DNA from: an uncultured Pseudomonas sp.
Lineage (GTDB): Bacteria; Pseudomonadota; Gammaproteobacteria; Pseudomonadales; Pseudomonadaceae
Reading direction: 5' to 3'
Length of the DNA stretch: 13,663 nt
NCBI GenBank assembly: GCA_946886875.1
Contig: CAMPJN010000066.1
Coordinates: 1-13,663, forward strand
Shown here: in pieces, positions 6,469-13,663 of the stretch
How positions within the stretch are numbered: position 1 is the stretch's first letter
Layout: the number at the start of each line of letters is the position of its first letter
Notes under the pieces: model-generated
What the model saw: the letters and a program-made list of their open reading frames with translations, nothing else
Database searches by the model: none
What the model was told of the DNA's origin: nothing
Made by a program: the position numbers and the translations under genes

Positions 6469-7869
6469 CTACAACGCCCTCAAAAACGCCACCAGATCAG
6501 CCTTCTCCGCTTCGTCAAGCTTGCGCTGCAGCACCAGATTGAAGAACTCCACGCTGTCTTCCAGCGTCAGCAGCCGGCCGTCATGCAGATAGGGTGGCGA
6601 ATCCTTGATGCCGCGCAGCGGGAAGGTCTTGATCGGGCCGTCCTGACTGGCCATGCGGCCATTGATCATTTGCGGTTCGAAGAAGCGCTCGGTCTTCAGG
6701 TTATGCATCAGGTTGTCGGTGTAATAGGGCGGCGCGTGGCAACCGGCGCAGGCGGCCTTACCGTGGAACAGCTCCTCGCCGCGCAGCTCCTGCTCGCTGG
6801 CCTTGGTCGGATCGAGATGACCTTCAACATCCAGCTTGGGGGCCGGCGGGAAGTCCAGCAACGCCTGGAATTCGCCCATGAAATGCACCTGGCTGCCGCG
6901 TTCGAGCACGTTCACGCCTTTCTTGGTGGCGATCACCGGGTCGCCGTCGAAGTAGGCGGCGCGCTGCTCGAACTCGGTGAAATCCTCCACCGATTTGAGC
7001 GCGCGCTGCGAGCCGAATAAGCGCTGAATATTCACCCCGCGCAGCGTCGGCGTGTCGATGCGGTGGCGGAACTCCTGCGGACGGATATCGCCGACCAGGT
7101 GGGTGGCGGCGTTGCTATGGCCATTGGCATGGCAATCCAGACAGGCCACGCCGCGGCTCGGATGCTCGCTGCGCCGGTCCTCGGTGGCGTTGAACTGCTG
7201 CTGCGGGAATGGCGTCAGCAGCAAGCGCAGGCCTTCCAACTGCTTGGGGTTGAGAATGCCGTTGAACAGCGCATGGAAGTTGGCCAGAGTCACCTGCTTG
7301 CCCTGGGACACATCGCCGAGATCTGGGCGGGTGGTGAGATAGATCGGCGCAGGAAACTCCGGCAGGAAATGATCCGGCAGATCGAAATCCAGATCGAAGC
7401 GGGTCAGGTCGCGGCCTTCCTGGTTTTTGATCTCATCGATAACGAACTGTGGAAAGACCATGCCGCCCTCGGCATGATTGGGATGCGGCAAGGGCAGAAA
7501 GCCGGGCGGAAAGAGCTTCTTCTGACGAATCTCCTCCGCACTCAACTCGTTCAACTGCTGCCAGCTGCTACCGTCCGCCAGCTTCACCCTAACGCCGCCC
7601 TGCACCGGCTTGCCGCGACTCATGGTCACCCCGCTGGCCGGTTTGTCGCTGAGGTCGTAGCGCTGTTCGAGCAGGCTGTTATGGGTTTTCTCGTGCTTGG
7701 GTTTGTCCGCCACCATGCGTTGCATGATCTCGGCGAAAGGCTCCTCGATCACCACCGGCATATAGCTGGACGGCGGCTTGTCCGGCGCGGCGTAAACGTC
7801 GGCAGCGGTGGCGACGAGGGTAATAGCCAACGCCAGCCGAGCCGGCGCGTTAACGAGGATGGATTTCAT
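6469..7869 (-). CDS. Periplasmic di-haem cytochrome c, MauG/cytochrome c peroxidase-like
   Basis: This is a 466-residue exported protein. The signal peptide is residues 1-28 (MKSILVNAPARLALAITLVA and TAADVYAA). Two c-type haem sites are present: CLDCH (243-247) and CAGCH (374-378). Around the second are features of the di-haem peroxidase superfamily: RGEELFHGKAACAGCH, then FPLRGIKDSPPYLHDGRLLT and LEDSVEFF (416-443). Peroxidases of this group reduce hydrogen peroxide with electrons from small cytochromes or copper proteins; MauG-like members oxidise protein side chains. Compared with the roughly 320-350 residues of simple di-haem peroxidases, about 200 residues before the first haem are extra and unassigned. 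The frame is open to 7950, but AGGAG six bases before ATG 7869 and the signal peptide fix the start. Similar proteins are often annotated as 'cytochrome B6', which is misleading. Confidence 0.88.
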   Translation of the reverse strand: MKSILVNAPARLALAITLVATAADVYAAPDKPPSSYMPVVIEEPFAEIMQRMVADKPKHEKTHNSLLEQRYDLSDKPASGVTMSRGKPVQGGVRVKLADGSSWQQLNELSAEEIRQKKLFPPGFLPLPHPNHAEGGMVFPQFVIDEIKNQEGRDLTRFDLDFDLPDHFLPEFPAPIYLTTRPDLGDVSQGKQVTLANFHALFNGILNPKQLEGLRLLLTPFPQQQFNATEDRRSEHPSRGVACLDCHANGHSNAATHLVGDIRPQEFRHRIDTPTLRGVNIQRLFGSQRALKSVEDFTEFEQRAAYFDGDPVIATKKGVNVLERGSQVHFMGEFQALLDFPPAPKLDVEGHLDPTKASEQELRGEELFHGKAACAGCHAPPYYTDNLMHNLKTERFFEPQMINGRMASQDGPIKTFPLRGIKDSPPYLHDGRLLTLEDSVEFFNLVLQRKLDEAEKADLVAFLRAL

Positions 7870-8193
7870 GGTGATCTCCTGATGGTGCTTGATTCCTTCA
7901 GTCATATGGAGGCACCCGTCCGCCAAAGCGTTCCAGTTTCTCCATGGCACCCCGTAGGGCTAGGCCAGAATGGCGGGGCTCGAAAATAGGCTATGCCCAT
8001 GGTTTCGATAGCCTCCATTTCGCCAAATCGGCACTTAGCCCGGCAACGCAGAAACCATGGGGCGAGCGGGCTGAGGATGGCCATTTGCTTTAGTTCGGGA
8101 AGGGATCAATAAGCGAGAAGTGAGCGAAAACGGTATAAGGCGAATTGCTGTTTGGTGGGGGGAGGCTGCAGGGTGAAGCGGCGATGAGCGGCG
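7870..8193. other. Gap upstream of the cytochrome gene, with an inverted repeat
   Basis: No gene is supported here; a 60-codon minus-strand frame (7902-8084) has no ribosome site and no recognisable product. A perfect 11-bp inverted repeat, CCCATGGTTTC (7996-8006) and GAAACCATGGG (8051-8061), encloses 44 bases. Each arm contains the palindrome CCATGG. The cytochrome promoter should lie here, about 130-190 bases upstream of its start if the repeat is an operator, but I see no clear promoter hexamers. Confidence 0.5.
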
Positions 8194-8978
8194 TCAGATT
8201 CCGCAGCTTCTACCGATTAATTGCAGGGCGTGGCTACCAGTAGGTGTATCGATACGCATATCTACTTCCCGGTCATCGGATTCCCGGTACTCAGAGAAGT
8301 TGATGCGCCGCATGATCCGATAGCTAAGCTGGACCATGTGATTGCGGTTGGCATATTCAGCAGAGTCCTCGCCAATAGCCAACTGCTCGAACTCGATAAG
8401 CGCGCCCTGCCATTTCAGATAAAGCGAACTATCGAGTTCGGCGACTAGCGCCCTATCTGATGACTCCTGACCTGGCAAGTTATATGCGCATTGGGAGACG
8501 AAACCTTCATTGTGGAGGCTTAGATGGCGTGCGGTAGCTTCTTTGAAGTCAAAAGTTTCCAATGAGGTAGAGGCTATCGCTTTCGGCTTCTGCATGGGGG
8601 CAGCGGATTGATTCAGGCACTGCTCGTACTGCTGGGCATGGACAATATCAAAGCGCAGTGCTTCGGGCTCCTCCAATTCGGCTGAGATATTGAGCAACCG
8701 CCTCTGGGCAACCTCGTACTTGACCCAGCCAATGGGCCAGTGCCATCCATATCGAATACAACCTTCGCTGTCACGCTATCACCGGTGTCTTCATTGACCA
8801 GTAAATTGGTTTTTTCCTTACTCACGTATCTGAAGGGAAAGTTACTATTTCTGAGTAGCTCCGTCAGGTGGCCGTAACAGAAAGGAGGAACTGGTTTGTT
8901 GCTTTGCTCGGCCTGGATCACGGTCGAGTGTCCGATTAGGGCGACAAATAGAGTAGCTAGGCAGTAGTTGTTTATCAT
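8194..8978 (-). pseudogene. Frameshifted gene for an exported protein of unknown function
   Basis: Two overlapping frames make one protein of about 261 residues. From ATG 8978 the first frame gives a signal peptide (MINNYCLATLFVALIGHSTV and IQA) and continues to VVFDMDGTGP. The second frame takes over with IGWVKYEVAQRRLLNISAEL and runs to the TGA at 8194. The switch falls at the GGG run 8734-8736 (CCC on the coding strand); adding one C restores GTGPIGWVKYEV in a single frame. So a base was lost, or misread, in a homopolymer. No family is recognised. The gene is AT-richer than the core and lies third downstream of the large effector in the same direction, so an old or spare immunity gene is possible. 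No good ribosome site precedes ATG 8978. Confidence 0.65.
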
Positions 8979-9011
8979 ATTTGTGCGGTATTGGTGTATT
9001 GGTAAAGGCCG

Positions 9012-9044
9012 CGATTATCGCGCTTAAAAAGCCGCGGTCTGTCT
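9012..9044. repeat. Degenerate REP-like copy, direct repeat of 9599-9631
   Basis: Within 33 bases CGATTATCGCGC (9012-9023) and GGTCTGTC (9036-9043) match 9599-9610 and 9623-9630 exactly and at the same spacing; only the central spacer differs. CCGCG and CGCGG allow a short stem. It sits between the 133-residue gene and the frameshifted gene. Confidence 0.65.
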
Positions 9045-9096
9045 CTTGTTGCGCTTTCACTGTTGTGCTATTGATTTGTTATTTAAGACGGCCAAT

Positions 9097-9498
9097 CTAG
9101 TTGCTGGCTATACATTCGATAGTGCCGATTTTCTTGTCTTTAATTGGCACGAAACATCTTTTGTTTTGTTCTCCTGTCGGCTCCAAGGGTACTATGCTTA
9201 GCTGTAGGTGGACGCCATCCTTGGAAAATTCAGGCTTGCTAAAATATGCATCAGCAACCTCCGTAGCAAAAGATAGGCCGTTAAATTCGCAAATGCGTGC
9301 TGTTTCTATTGCTTCCCAGCTTTTCGGGTTAATTATTTGGATGTATGCGCATGGTTCTTCATATAGCCTAGAGTAGCGTACGAGTGCATTTTCGATTCGT
9401 GCAGAGCTTGCTTCGGCTATTTTTGAATAATCAAGTTCACCTCTGATGGATACTGTTGGGAGAAATGCCGAGATAAATAATTTGGATATTTTTCTCAT
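9097..9498 (-). CDS. Small hypothetical protein, possibly exported
   Basis: This 133-residue protein is from a family I do not recognise. The N-terminus MRKISKLFISAFLPTVSI has basic residues and a short hydrophobic stretch that could be a signal peptide or anchor, though it is weak. Four cysteines (EPCA, RICE, KRCF, IECI) fit a disulfide-bonded periplasmic protein. The base composition is AT-rich like the genes on either side. No clear ribosome site precedes ATG 9498, so the start is uncertain. It is the second gene after the large effector, in the same direction, and is flanked by two copies of a REP-like repeat. By position it could be a second immunity protein; nothing in the sequence itself proves this. 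Confidence 0.6.
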   Translation of the reverse strand: MRKISKLFISAFLPTVSIRGELDYSKIAEASSARIENALVRYSRLYEEPCAYIQIINPKSWEAIETARICEFNGLSFATEVADAYFSKPEFSKDGVHLQLSIVPLEPTGEQNKRCFVPIKDKKIGTIECIASN

Positions 9499-9586
9499 GT
9501 ATTATTTCAGGTAGTTTGCTCGTCTATTAAATCGAACACTTGGTATGCCAAGCCATTTTTAGTTGTCAGACATTGTTGGGGAAATT

Positions 9587-9692
9587 GGGGTCAGAGCACG
9601 ATTATCGCGCCCCAGAAACCGTGGTCTGTCCCCTATTATTCCCTGTCCCTATTATTCCTATTATTCCTGTCCCCTATTATTCTGTATTCTGT
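9587..9692. repeat. REP-like hairpin plus a short imperfect tandem array
   Basis: GGGGTCAGAGCACG (9587-9600) pairs with CGTGGTCTGTCCCC (9620-9633) at 12 of 14 positions, a pattern typical of gammaproteobacterial REP-like repeats. It is followed at 9631-9692 by irregular repeats of CCCTATTATTCC(C)TGT, which look like repeated fragments of the hairpin's flank. The array ends just before the stop codon of the gene at 9707. Confidence 0.7.
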
Positions 9693-9706
9693 GGTTTATC
9701 CTCGAA

Positions 9707-10504
9707 CTATATCTCCGAATCACATATTGTCGTGTCGTTACATTTTATCCATCCTGTTACGGAGCCTTTTTTCTTGTTGTAGAACACAACCTTCAGCCAA
9801 CCAGCGTTCTGGCTAATCACGCGAACCTTGTCTTCAGCAATCAAATACTTTGAGCTTTTGTCCGCAATGTTGGCCTGACTGTGTAAATAGGTTTTTCTTA
9901 ATACTTTGGTAGTGATAGTTCTCTGCTCGAACCAGGCTCTATATTGCTCAGAAACGAGCTCGTTCTGGATGGATGTTTCGGACTTGTAAGGATATTCGTA
10001 TATAAGCTCATCGCTTTCCGGCGATAACAGAACATCTCCTCCTGCACCGAAGTAAGTGCTAACTCGTTCGTTCCATTCGTAAGTTAGAGGTGATAGGCGC
10101 CTGTAAACCAGTGTTGTGAAGTAGTCAGAGCCGTAGCTAATGCCCGTGTCGGAGTACAGGGTTGTTCTATGAATAACAAAGAGCTCCGCCTTGCCGTCGA
10201 AATCCGAGTCGGCTAAGAAGGCGCTCTCCACTTTTCCCGGGTCGCCAAGATAAGGGAGTTCTGCGATTTGCGTTTCAATTCCGGTATCGCAATTTTTTCC
10301 AACTATAATGATTGGAAAAATATCGCCACTTGGGTCAACGGATATGTTTGAATATTTAAAGCGTATAGCGACATTTGCATCCAAGGCCATTGGGCTATAT
10401 AGATCTTTTGCAGACTTAACCCTGCAGGCCGATTCGTCTGCGTAGCACGCATTAAACATGGCAGGAAAAGTCAGTAAGCATAATAGTTTCTTGATTCTAT
10501 TCAT
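9707..10504 (-). CDS. Exported protein with C-terminal SH3-like domain; candidate immunity protein
   Basis: From ATG 10504 this is 265 residues. That ATG overlaps the TGA of the large effector gene (ATGA), so the two are translationally coupled; an ATG three codons earlier would overlap further and is less likely. Residues 1-22 (MNRIKKLLCLLTFPAMFNAC, then YA) form a signal peptide. Residues 95-111 contain DSDFDGKAE (99-107), a DxDxDG-type loop like those that bind calcium. Residues about 203-256 (from LRKTYLHSQ to GWIKC) resemble a bacterial SH3 domain ending in the usual GWI strand. A toxin that cuts peptidoglycan needs a periplasmic antidote, and this exported, tightly coupled neighbour fits; that role is inferred. 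It could instead be an accessory wall-binding protein. Composition is AT-rich, as in the effector's C-terminal part. Confidence 0.75.
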   Translation of the reverse strand: MNRIKKLLCLLTFPAMFNACYADESACRVKSAKDLYSPMALDANVAIRFKYSNISVDPSGDIFPIIIVGKNCDTGIETQIAELPYLGDPGKVESAFLADSDFDGKAELFVIHRTTLYSDTGISYGSDYFTTLVYRRLSPLTYEWNERVSTYFGAGGDVLLSPESDELIYEYPYKSETSIQNELVSEQYRAWFEQRTITTKVLRKTYLHSQANIADKSSKYLIAEDKVRVISQNAGWLKVVFYNKKKGSVTGWIKCNDTTICDSEI

Positions 10505-13500
10505 GAAGAACAATTTCCGTATAGCTCAATGAATGCCTCGGTGATCTCGCGCTTGAACTGCTTTCTTTCCGGAAGGCCTTTATCCCCGCCATTGATGATT
10601 TTCGTGATTTTCGTCACGGCTTCATCTTCTGTGAGTGCAGCGTTTTCTGCGTGGATTTTCAGGTTGTTTGTTTTCCAGAACCAGAGTCCAGTTTCGACAA
10701 TTACAGATATATCACTTTGTACCAGCGTCGGATCTGCATCGATTGGTTTACCTATCGCCAAGGCGCAAGCGTGATAGTTTGAGTAATGGGTAAGGTGGAG
10801 CAAACCTCGCCCACGATAATCATTGCCTGGGTATTCGTTGCTGCCAAATGAATGTTCACCGTATCCTGCGTCGTTCTTCAGTAGATGGTCTTCGATATAT
10901 TGAAGTTTGGCTGCATCGGTGGAAAAGGTTAGACCTTTACGTATGAAGCCATTGTTAATTGCTGTTGGTGCCATATCATACAGGCGTTGAGCTGTATAGC
11001 TGGAGTAGTAAAGTGATTCGCGGAATGCAGTGAAACGTTTTGTTTCATGTTTGGCCTGTGCAAGGAGGTGGGTTACTTGGCTACAGGAGTTGACATCATA
11101 TTTCTCAAAAAGATTACCAGTGTGCAGAATGAAACCCTTGATAAACTCCTCTGTGGTGGAGCTTGGGCATATTTTTTTCATTAGCTCATAAGTTATCGAT
11201 ATGTTCTTTTTGCATTTCGAGCAATAATTTTTATTCTTAGTCCTAAAGTTTTCCACCATTGCCTTTGGATGAAAATGCCAAGCCACCCCATCTGCAGCAA
11301 TCCCAGGCTGGCCAGCCAATTCCTTCCACCAAGATAGCGCGTTGATTCGTCCTTTCTCCGCGACCCAGTTCAGGTTAGGGTCAGCCGGGGTGTGGTCCAT
11401 CAGTTTGTCCAGCTGGTTCCACTTCCCTTCGTTCCAGAACCACTCGCTTTCGTGCTGGCTGATCAAGAGGGAAAGTTGCTGCGCCAGCCAGGGTTTGCCG
11501 AGGGCGGTTTTGAGTTCGGCTGGAGTGAGTTTTTTGTCGCGGGTTCCCTTTTCGTCAGGCAGGTCGATGGCGTCGTATATCCCGCTGAGAATCTCGCCGC
11601 GCTCTGCCTCTTCGATCAGTGCGGCGTAGCTTTGGGTTTCTTCTTCCGTGGCGCGCTCGGTGGCGTCCAGGGTTCTTGCCAGGTGGGCGTCCAGGGGCAG
11701 TTTGTCTTGGATGGTGCTGAAGCCTGGCCATTCCCAGGGCGAATGACGGCTGACGATCAGGTCTTTTTCCGCTGCCCAACCGGAGATGTCGTTACCCTCC
11801 AGGTCGCCGACGGTGACATACCACCAGTGCACCTTGTCCGGGTCGATGGCTTTGCGTTCGTCGGGCAAGCCGTCCCAGGAGGCGGCGGGCAGAATGCGCG
11901 CGTAGCCGCAGGGCTGACCTTCGATGAGGGTATGCAAGGGGAATGCGCTCCAGGCGGCGAGTGCGCCAGCAGTGCTGCTGCGCTGGCCTTGGGCGTTCAG
12001 GTTGGAGCGTTCGACCCAGACGGGCTCCCCTACCGCCGCACCGACTTTGCGCCATGGATGGGTCGTGGGGATGGTGCCTGTGTCGTAATCATGGGCGTCG
12101 CCGCCTTCGACCGAATTGAAGTAGACCTTGAGGAAGTCGACCTGATCCGGCATGTCGGCAACGTCGATGCCCATTCTTGCTGCCAAGGTGGCCTTCTGGG
12201 TGGTGCTCAGCGGGTAGGTGGAGTCAGTGTTGTTGTATCTGCCCAGCTCGGTGTTCTTGTCAGCGTTGCAGATGGCGTACTTACGTACCTTGGCCCAGCG
12301 ACCGGCTTTGGGTGAATCGCTGCAGATGCTTACGTCTGCGCCCGCTTCGATTTGTGCATCGGCGGCTGCGGGCTGGATGATTTTTGAACCCTTGTCCACT
12401 TTGATCAGGGTTTTCTGTTCGTCCGGTAGTTCCTCCCCGATTGCGCTGCTTTGCGCGATAAATGCGGGAACGTCCTCACTGGTGAATACTTCAAGGTGCA
12501 GCATCGCGCGGGGGCGGGCGTCGTCGAAGTTTTGATACTTGCCGAGATGCCCAACCAGTTCGCCAGCCTTGATGGGATAGGGCTGGGGCAGAAGGTGCAC
12601 GGTATCGAGCGTTGGGACGGCTTGGCTGGCTTGCAGTGAGGCGAAGTGAACGAAGCCTTGAATGTTGTGAACACTGTTGGCCGATAGCGGCGCGATGTCC
12701 TGCCCTTCAACGATTTGCTGCAGTTCGCGGTATGCCGCTGTTCCCGCTTTGAGCGAGCATTTGGCCCCTACAGGCAACAGGCCGGTTATCGTGCTACCGC
12801 TGTTGGCCGCTTTTCTGACATTCAGCCCCGGCTGCGGGGCTAATGTCGCTTCCCTGTCGTTGGCGTCGTCCGCAACCAGAAAGGTATCCGCTTCGCTGTT
12901 CACGGCTTGCAGCTCGCTGGTGTAGACCCAGCCCAGTTCTTCGCCCGTTAGTGCAGGGATAGCACTGCCTTCAAGAATGCTGAGCAATTTGCGCCAGGCG
13001 GGCGATTCGTCGTCCGCATCACCGACTTTGACCTTGGTGCCTTTCGGTAGCAGTGCGGTGACCGCGCCATCCCTGGCCGCTGCACGTACGCGCAAACCGA
13101 GCACGCCATCGCTAGCCTTATCGGCCTTTACGCTGTACAGCGTTTCGCCGAAGAAAGCTGGCGGGGTCGGCGCATCCGCATTGCTGTAGCTTGCCCAGTC
13201 CGCCAGGTGCATATAGAGGCTGTAGAACGTCAATGCGCTGCTAGCAGGAGCAGCCTCTTCGGTTTCGCTTGCCTCCGCGGCAGGAGCGCTGGGCACTGGT
13301 GGCAGCTCCAACCGGTGTTTGACCAACACGAAGCTGGTTGAGAATGGCAGGTGTTTGACCGTTGGGCCTTCGCCGTATTGAGTGGTGGGGCAGCGTTGAT
13401 CGATGCGGTAGGCGATCACCTCGCCGTCCGCGATGCAATGGATCGCGGACTGATCGAGGCTAGCAGCGGTGCCATCATCGAAGTGGATGCCGCCATGCCA

Positions 13501-13656
13501 GAGGCCATTGGCGCCCATGGGATAGAAGCCATCTTTGGCCTTGGCCAAAGCATCGTAATAACTCTCGGCAGTAACGCTGCCTTGGCTGGTTTCGCCTTCG
13601 GCTGCCGTCTTGGATTTGAACGGATAAGCCCAATTGATTGGTTTGCTGTCTGCCAT
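10501..13656 (-). CDS. Multidomain peptidoglycan hydrolase effector: split M23-like domain plus GH19 domain
   Basis: This is a 1051-residue protein without a signal peptide. Residues 48-150 begin a LytM/M23-like fold: WHGGIHFD (53-60), ADGEVIAY (76-83), FVLVKH (109-114), FYSLYMHL (144-151). Two SH3b-like repeats follow (about 170-252 and 256-345, each with LxVR, LP-G and GWV/GFV signatures). The M23 end then returns as AGELVGHLG and MLHLEV (385-390). More SH3-like segments cover about 420-550 and 568-635. A connector has LISQHESEW (731-739), EKGRI..LSWW (767-777) and WHFHP (793-797). The C-terminus (about 811-1048) is GH19 chitinase/lysozyme-like: HE at 870-871, a second Glu (880) in RESLYYS, YRGRGLLHLTHYSNY (947-961) and NGGDKG (1022-1027). 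Such proteins are typically delivered by type VI secretion to cut a rival's wall; that is inferred. The start is at the window edge, so a longer N-terminus cannot be excluded. Confidence 0.85.
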   Translation of the reverse strand: MADSKPINWAYPFKSKTAAEGETSQGSVTAESYYDALAKAKDGFYPMGANGLWHGGIHFDDGTAASLDQSAIHCIADGEVIAYRIDQRCPTTQYGEGPTVKHLPFSTSFVLVKHRLELPPVPSAPAAEASETEEAAPASSALTFYSLYMHLADWASYSNADAPTPPAFFGETLYSVKADKASDGVLGLRVRAAARDGAVTALLPKGTKVKVGDADDESPAWRKLLSILEGSAIPALTGEELGWVYTSELQAVNSEADTFLVADDANDREATLAPQPGLNVRKAANSGSTITGLLPVGAKCSLKAGTAAYRELQQIVEGQDIAPLSANSVHNIQGFVHFASLQASQAVPTLDTVHLLPQPYPIKAGELVGHLGKYQNFDDARPRAMLHLEVFTSEDVPAFIAQSSAIGEELPDEQKTLIKVDKGSKIIQPAAADAQIEAGADVSICSDSPKAGRWAKVRKYAICNADKNTELGRYNNTDSTYPLSTTQKATLAARMGIDVADMPDQVDFLKVYFNSVEGGDAHDYDTGTIPTTHPWRKVGAAVGEPVWVERSNLNAQGQRSSTAGALAAWSAFPLHTLIEGQPCGYARILPAASWDGLPDERKAIDPDKVHWWYVTVGDLEGNDISGWAAEKDLIVSRHSPWEWPGFSTIQDKLPLDAHLARTLDATERATEEETQSYAALIEEAERGEILSGIYDAIDLPDEKGTRDKKLTPAELKTALGKPWLAQQLSLLISQHESEWFWNEGKWNQLDKLMDHTPADPNLNWVAEKGRINALSWWKELAGQPGIAADGVAWHFHPKAMVENFRTKNKNYCSKCKKNISITYELMKKICPSSTTEEFIKGFILHTGNLFEKYDVNSCSQVTHLLAQAKHETKRFTAFRESLYYSSYTAQRLYDMAPTAINNGFIRKGLTFSTDAAKLQYIEDHLLKNDAGYGEHSFGSNEYPGNDYRGRGLLHLTHYSNYHACALAIGKPIDADPTLVQSDISVIVETGLWFWKTNNLKIHAENAALTEDEAVTKITKIINGGDKGLPERKQFKREITEAFIELYGNCSS

Positions 13657-13663
13657 GATGTTT

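Noticed and set aside
7870..7950. Extension of the cytochrome frame to 7950
   Set aside because: The extra 27 residues precede a standard signal peptide, and AGGAG sits correctly for ATG 7869.
7063..7989. 308-codon plus-strand frame opposite the cytochrome gene
   Set aside because: It is antisense to a well-supported di-haem protein with signal peptide and ribosome site; its own sequence shows no domain.
8734..8736. Programmed ribosomal frameshift at the CCC run
   Set aside because: There is no classic slippery heptamer, stop-codon arrangement or downstream stimulator; a lost base is the simpler explanation.
8613..8978. A separate 121-residue protein with its own C-terminus
   Set aside because: After residue 82 the frame becomes out-of-frame reading of the longer gene; one added base rejoins it to the downstream frame.
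9631..9692. CRISPR array
   Set aside because: The CCCTATTATT units are short, irregular and nearly continuous, without unique spacers of constant length.
11392..12315. 307-codon plus-strand frame opposite the effector gene
   Set aside because: It lies wholly within the large multidomain gene on the other strand, with no ribosome site or recognisable product.
1..13663. tRNA, rRNA or known riboswitch genes
   Set aside because: No cloverleaf with a TTCGANNC-type arm, rRNA motif or recognisable riboswitch core was seen on either strand by eye.

Overview
The window looks like chromosomal DNA from Pseudomonas or a close relative (Pseudomonas, Ectopseudomonas or Stutzerimonas). The evidence is a GC-rich background, a purE-purK pair of Pseudomonas type, a DUF3299 protein, a YeaQ-type membrane protein, REP-like palindromes and a type VI secretion style effector. 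Species cannot be fixed from the sequence alone.

Region 1 (1-2890): a possible end of a plus-strand gene, a REP doublet, a secreted protein of unknown function (minus strand), then a lone PEP-CTERM protein (minus strand) with its own strong terminator. Next comes an IS5-family remnant (2155-2691) that kept both ends but lost most of its transposase. It lies just upstream of the purE promoter region.

Region 2 (2891-6235, plus strand): purE and purK form a tight two-gene unit for the carboxylation step of purine synthesis, preceded by a leader with three hairpins. An almost perfect 51-bp palindrome separates purK from an orphan family 3 solute-binding protein and contains that gene's start codon. 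A YeaQ/YmgE-type membrane protein and a periplasmic DUF3299 protein follow. A 164-bp multi-hairpin repeat closes the region between convergent genes.

Region 3 (6469-8193, minus strand): a periplasmic di-haem cytochrome c related to the MauG/cytochrome c peroxidase superfamily, then a 324-bp gap with an 11-bp inverted repeat.

Region 4 (8194-13656, minus strand, transcribed right to left) is the accessory part and the most interesting. A 1051-residue protein combines a LytM/M23-like domain, interrupted by two SH3b-like repeats, with more SH3-like segments, a conserved connector ending in a WHFHP motif, and a C-terminal GH19 chitinase/lysozyme-like domain. Its 5' three quarters are GC-rich; the GH19 cassette and everything downstream are clearly AT-richer. 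The next gene overlaps it by ATGA and encodes an exported protein with an SH3-like C-terminus, the best candidate immunity protein. Two more small genes follow, one of them frameshifted, separated by REP-like repeat copies. I read this as a polymorphic anti-peptidoglycan effector with a swapped-in toxin tip and a row of candidate immunity genes. The effector and immunity roles are inferred from architecture and gene order; no secretion gene is in the window.
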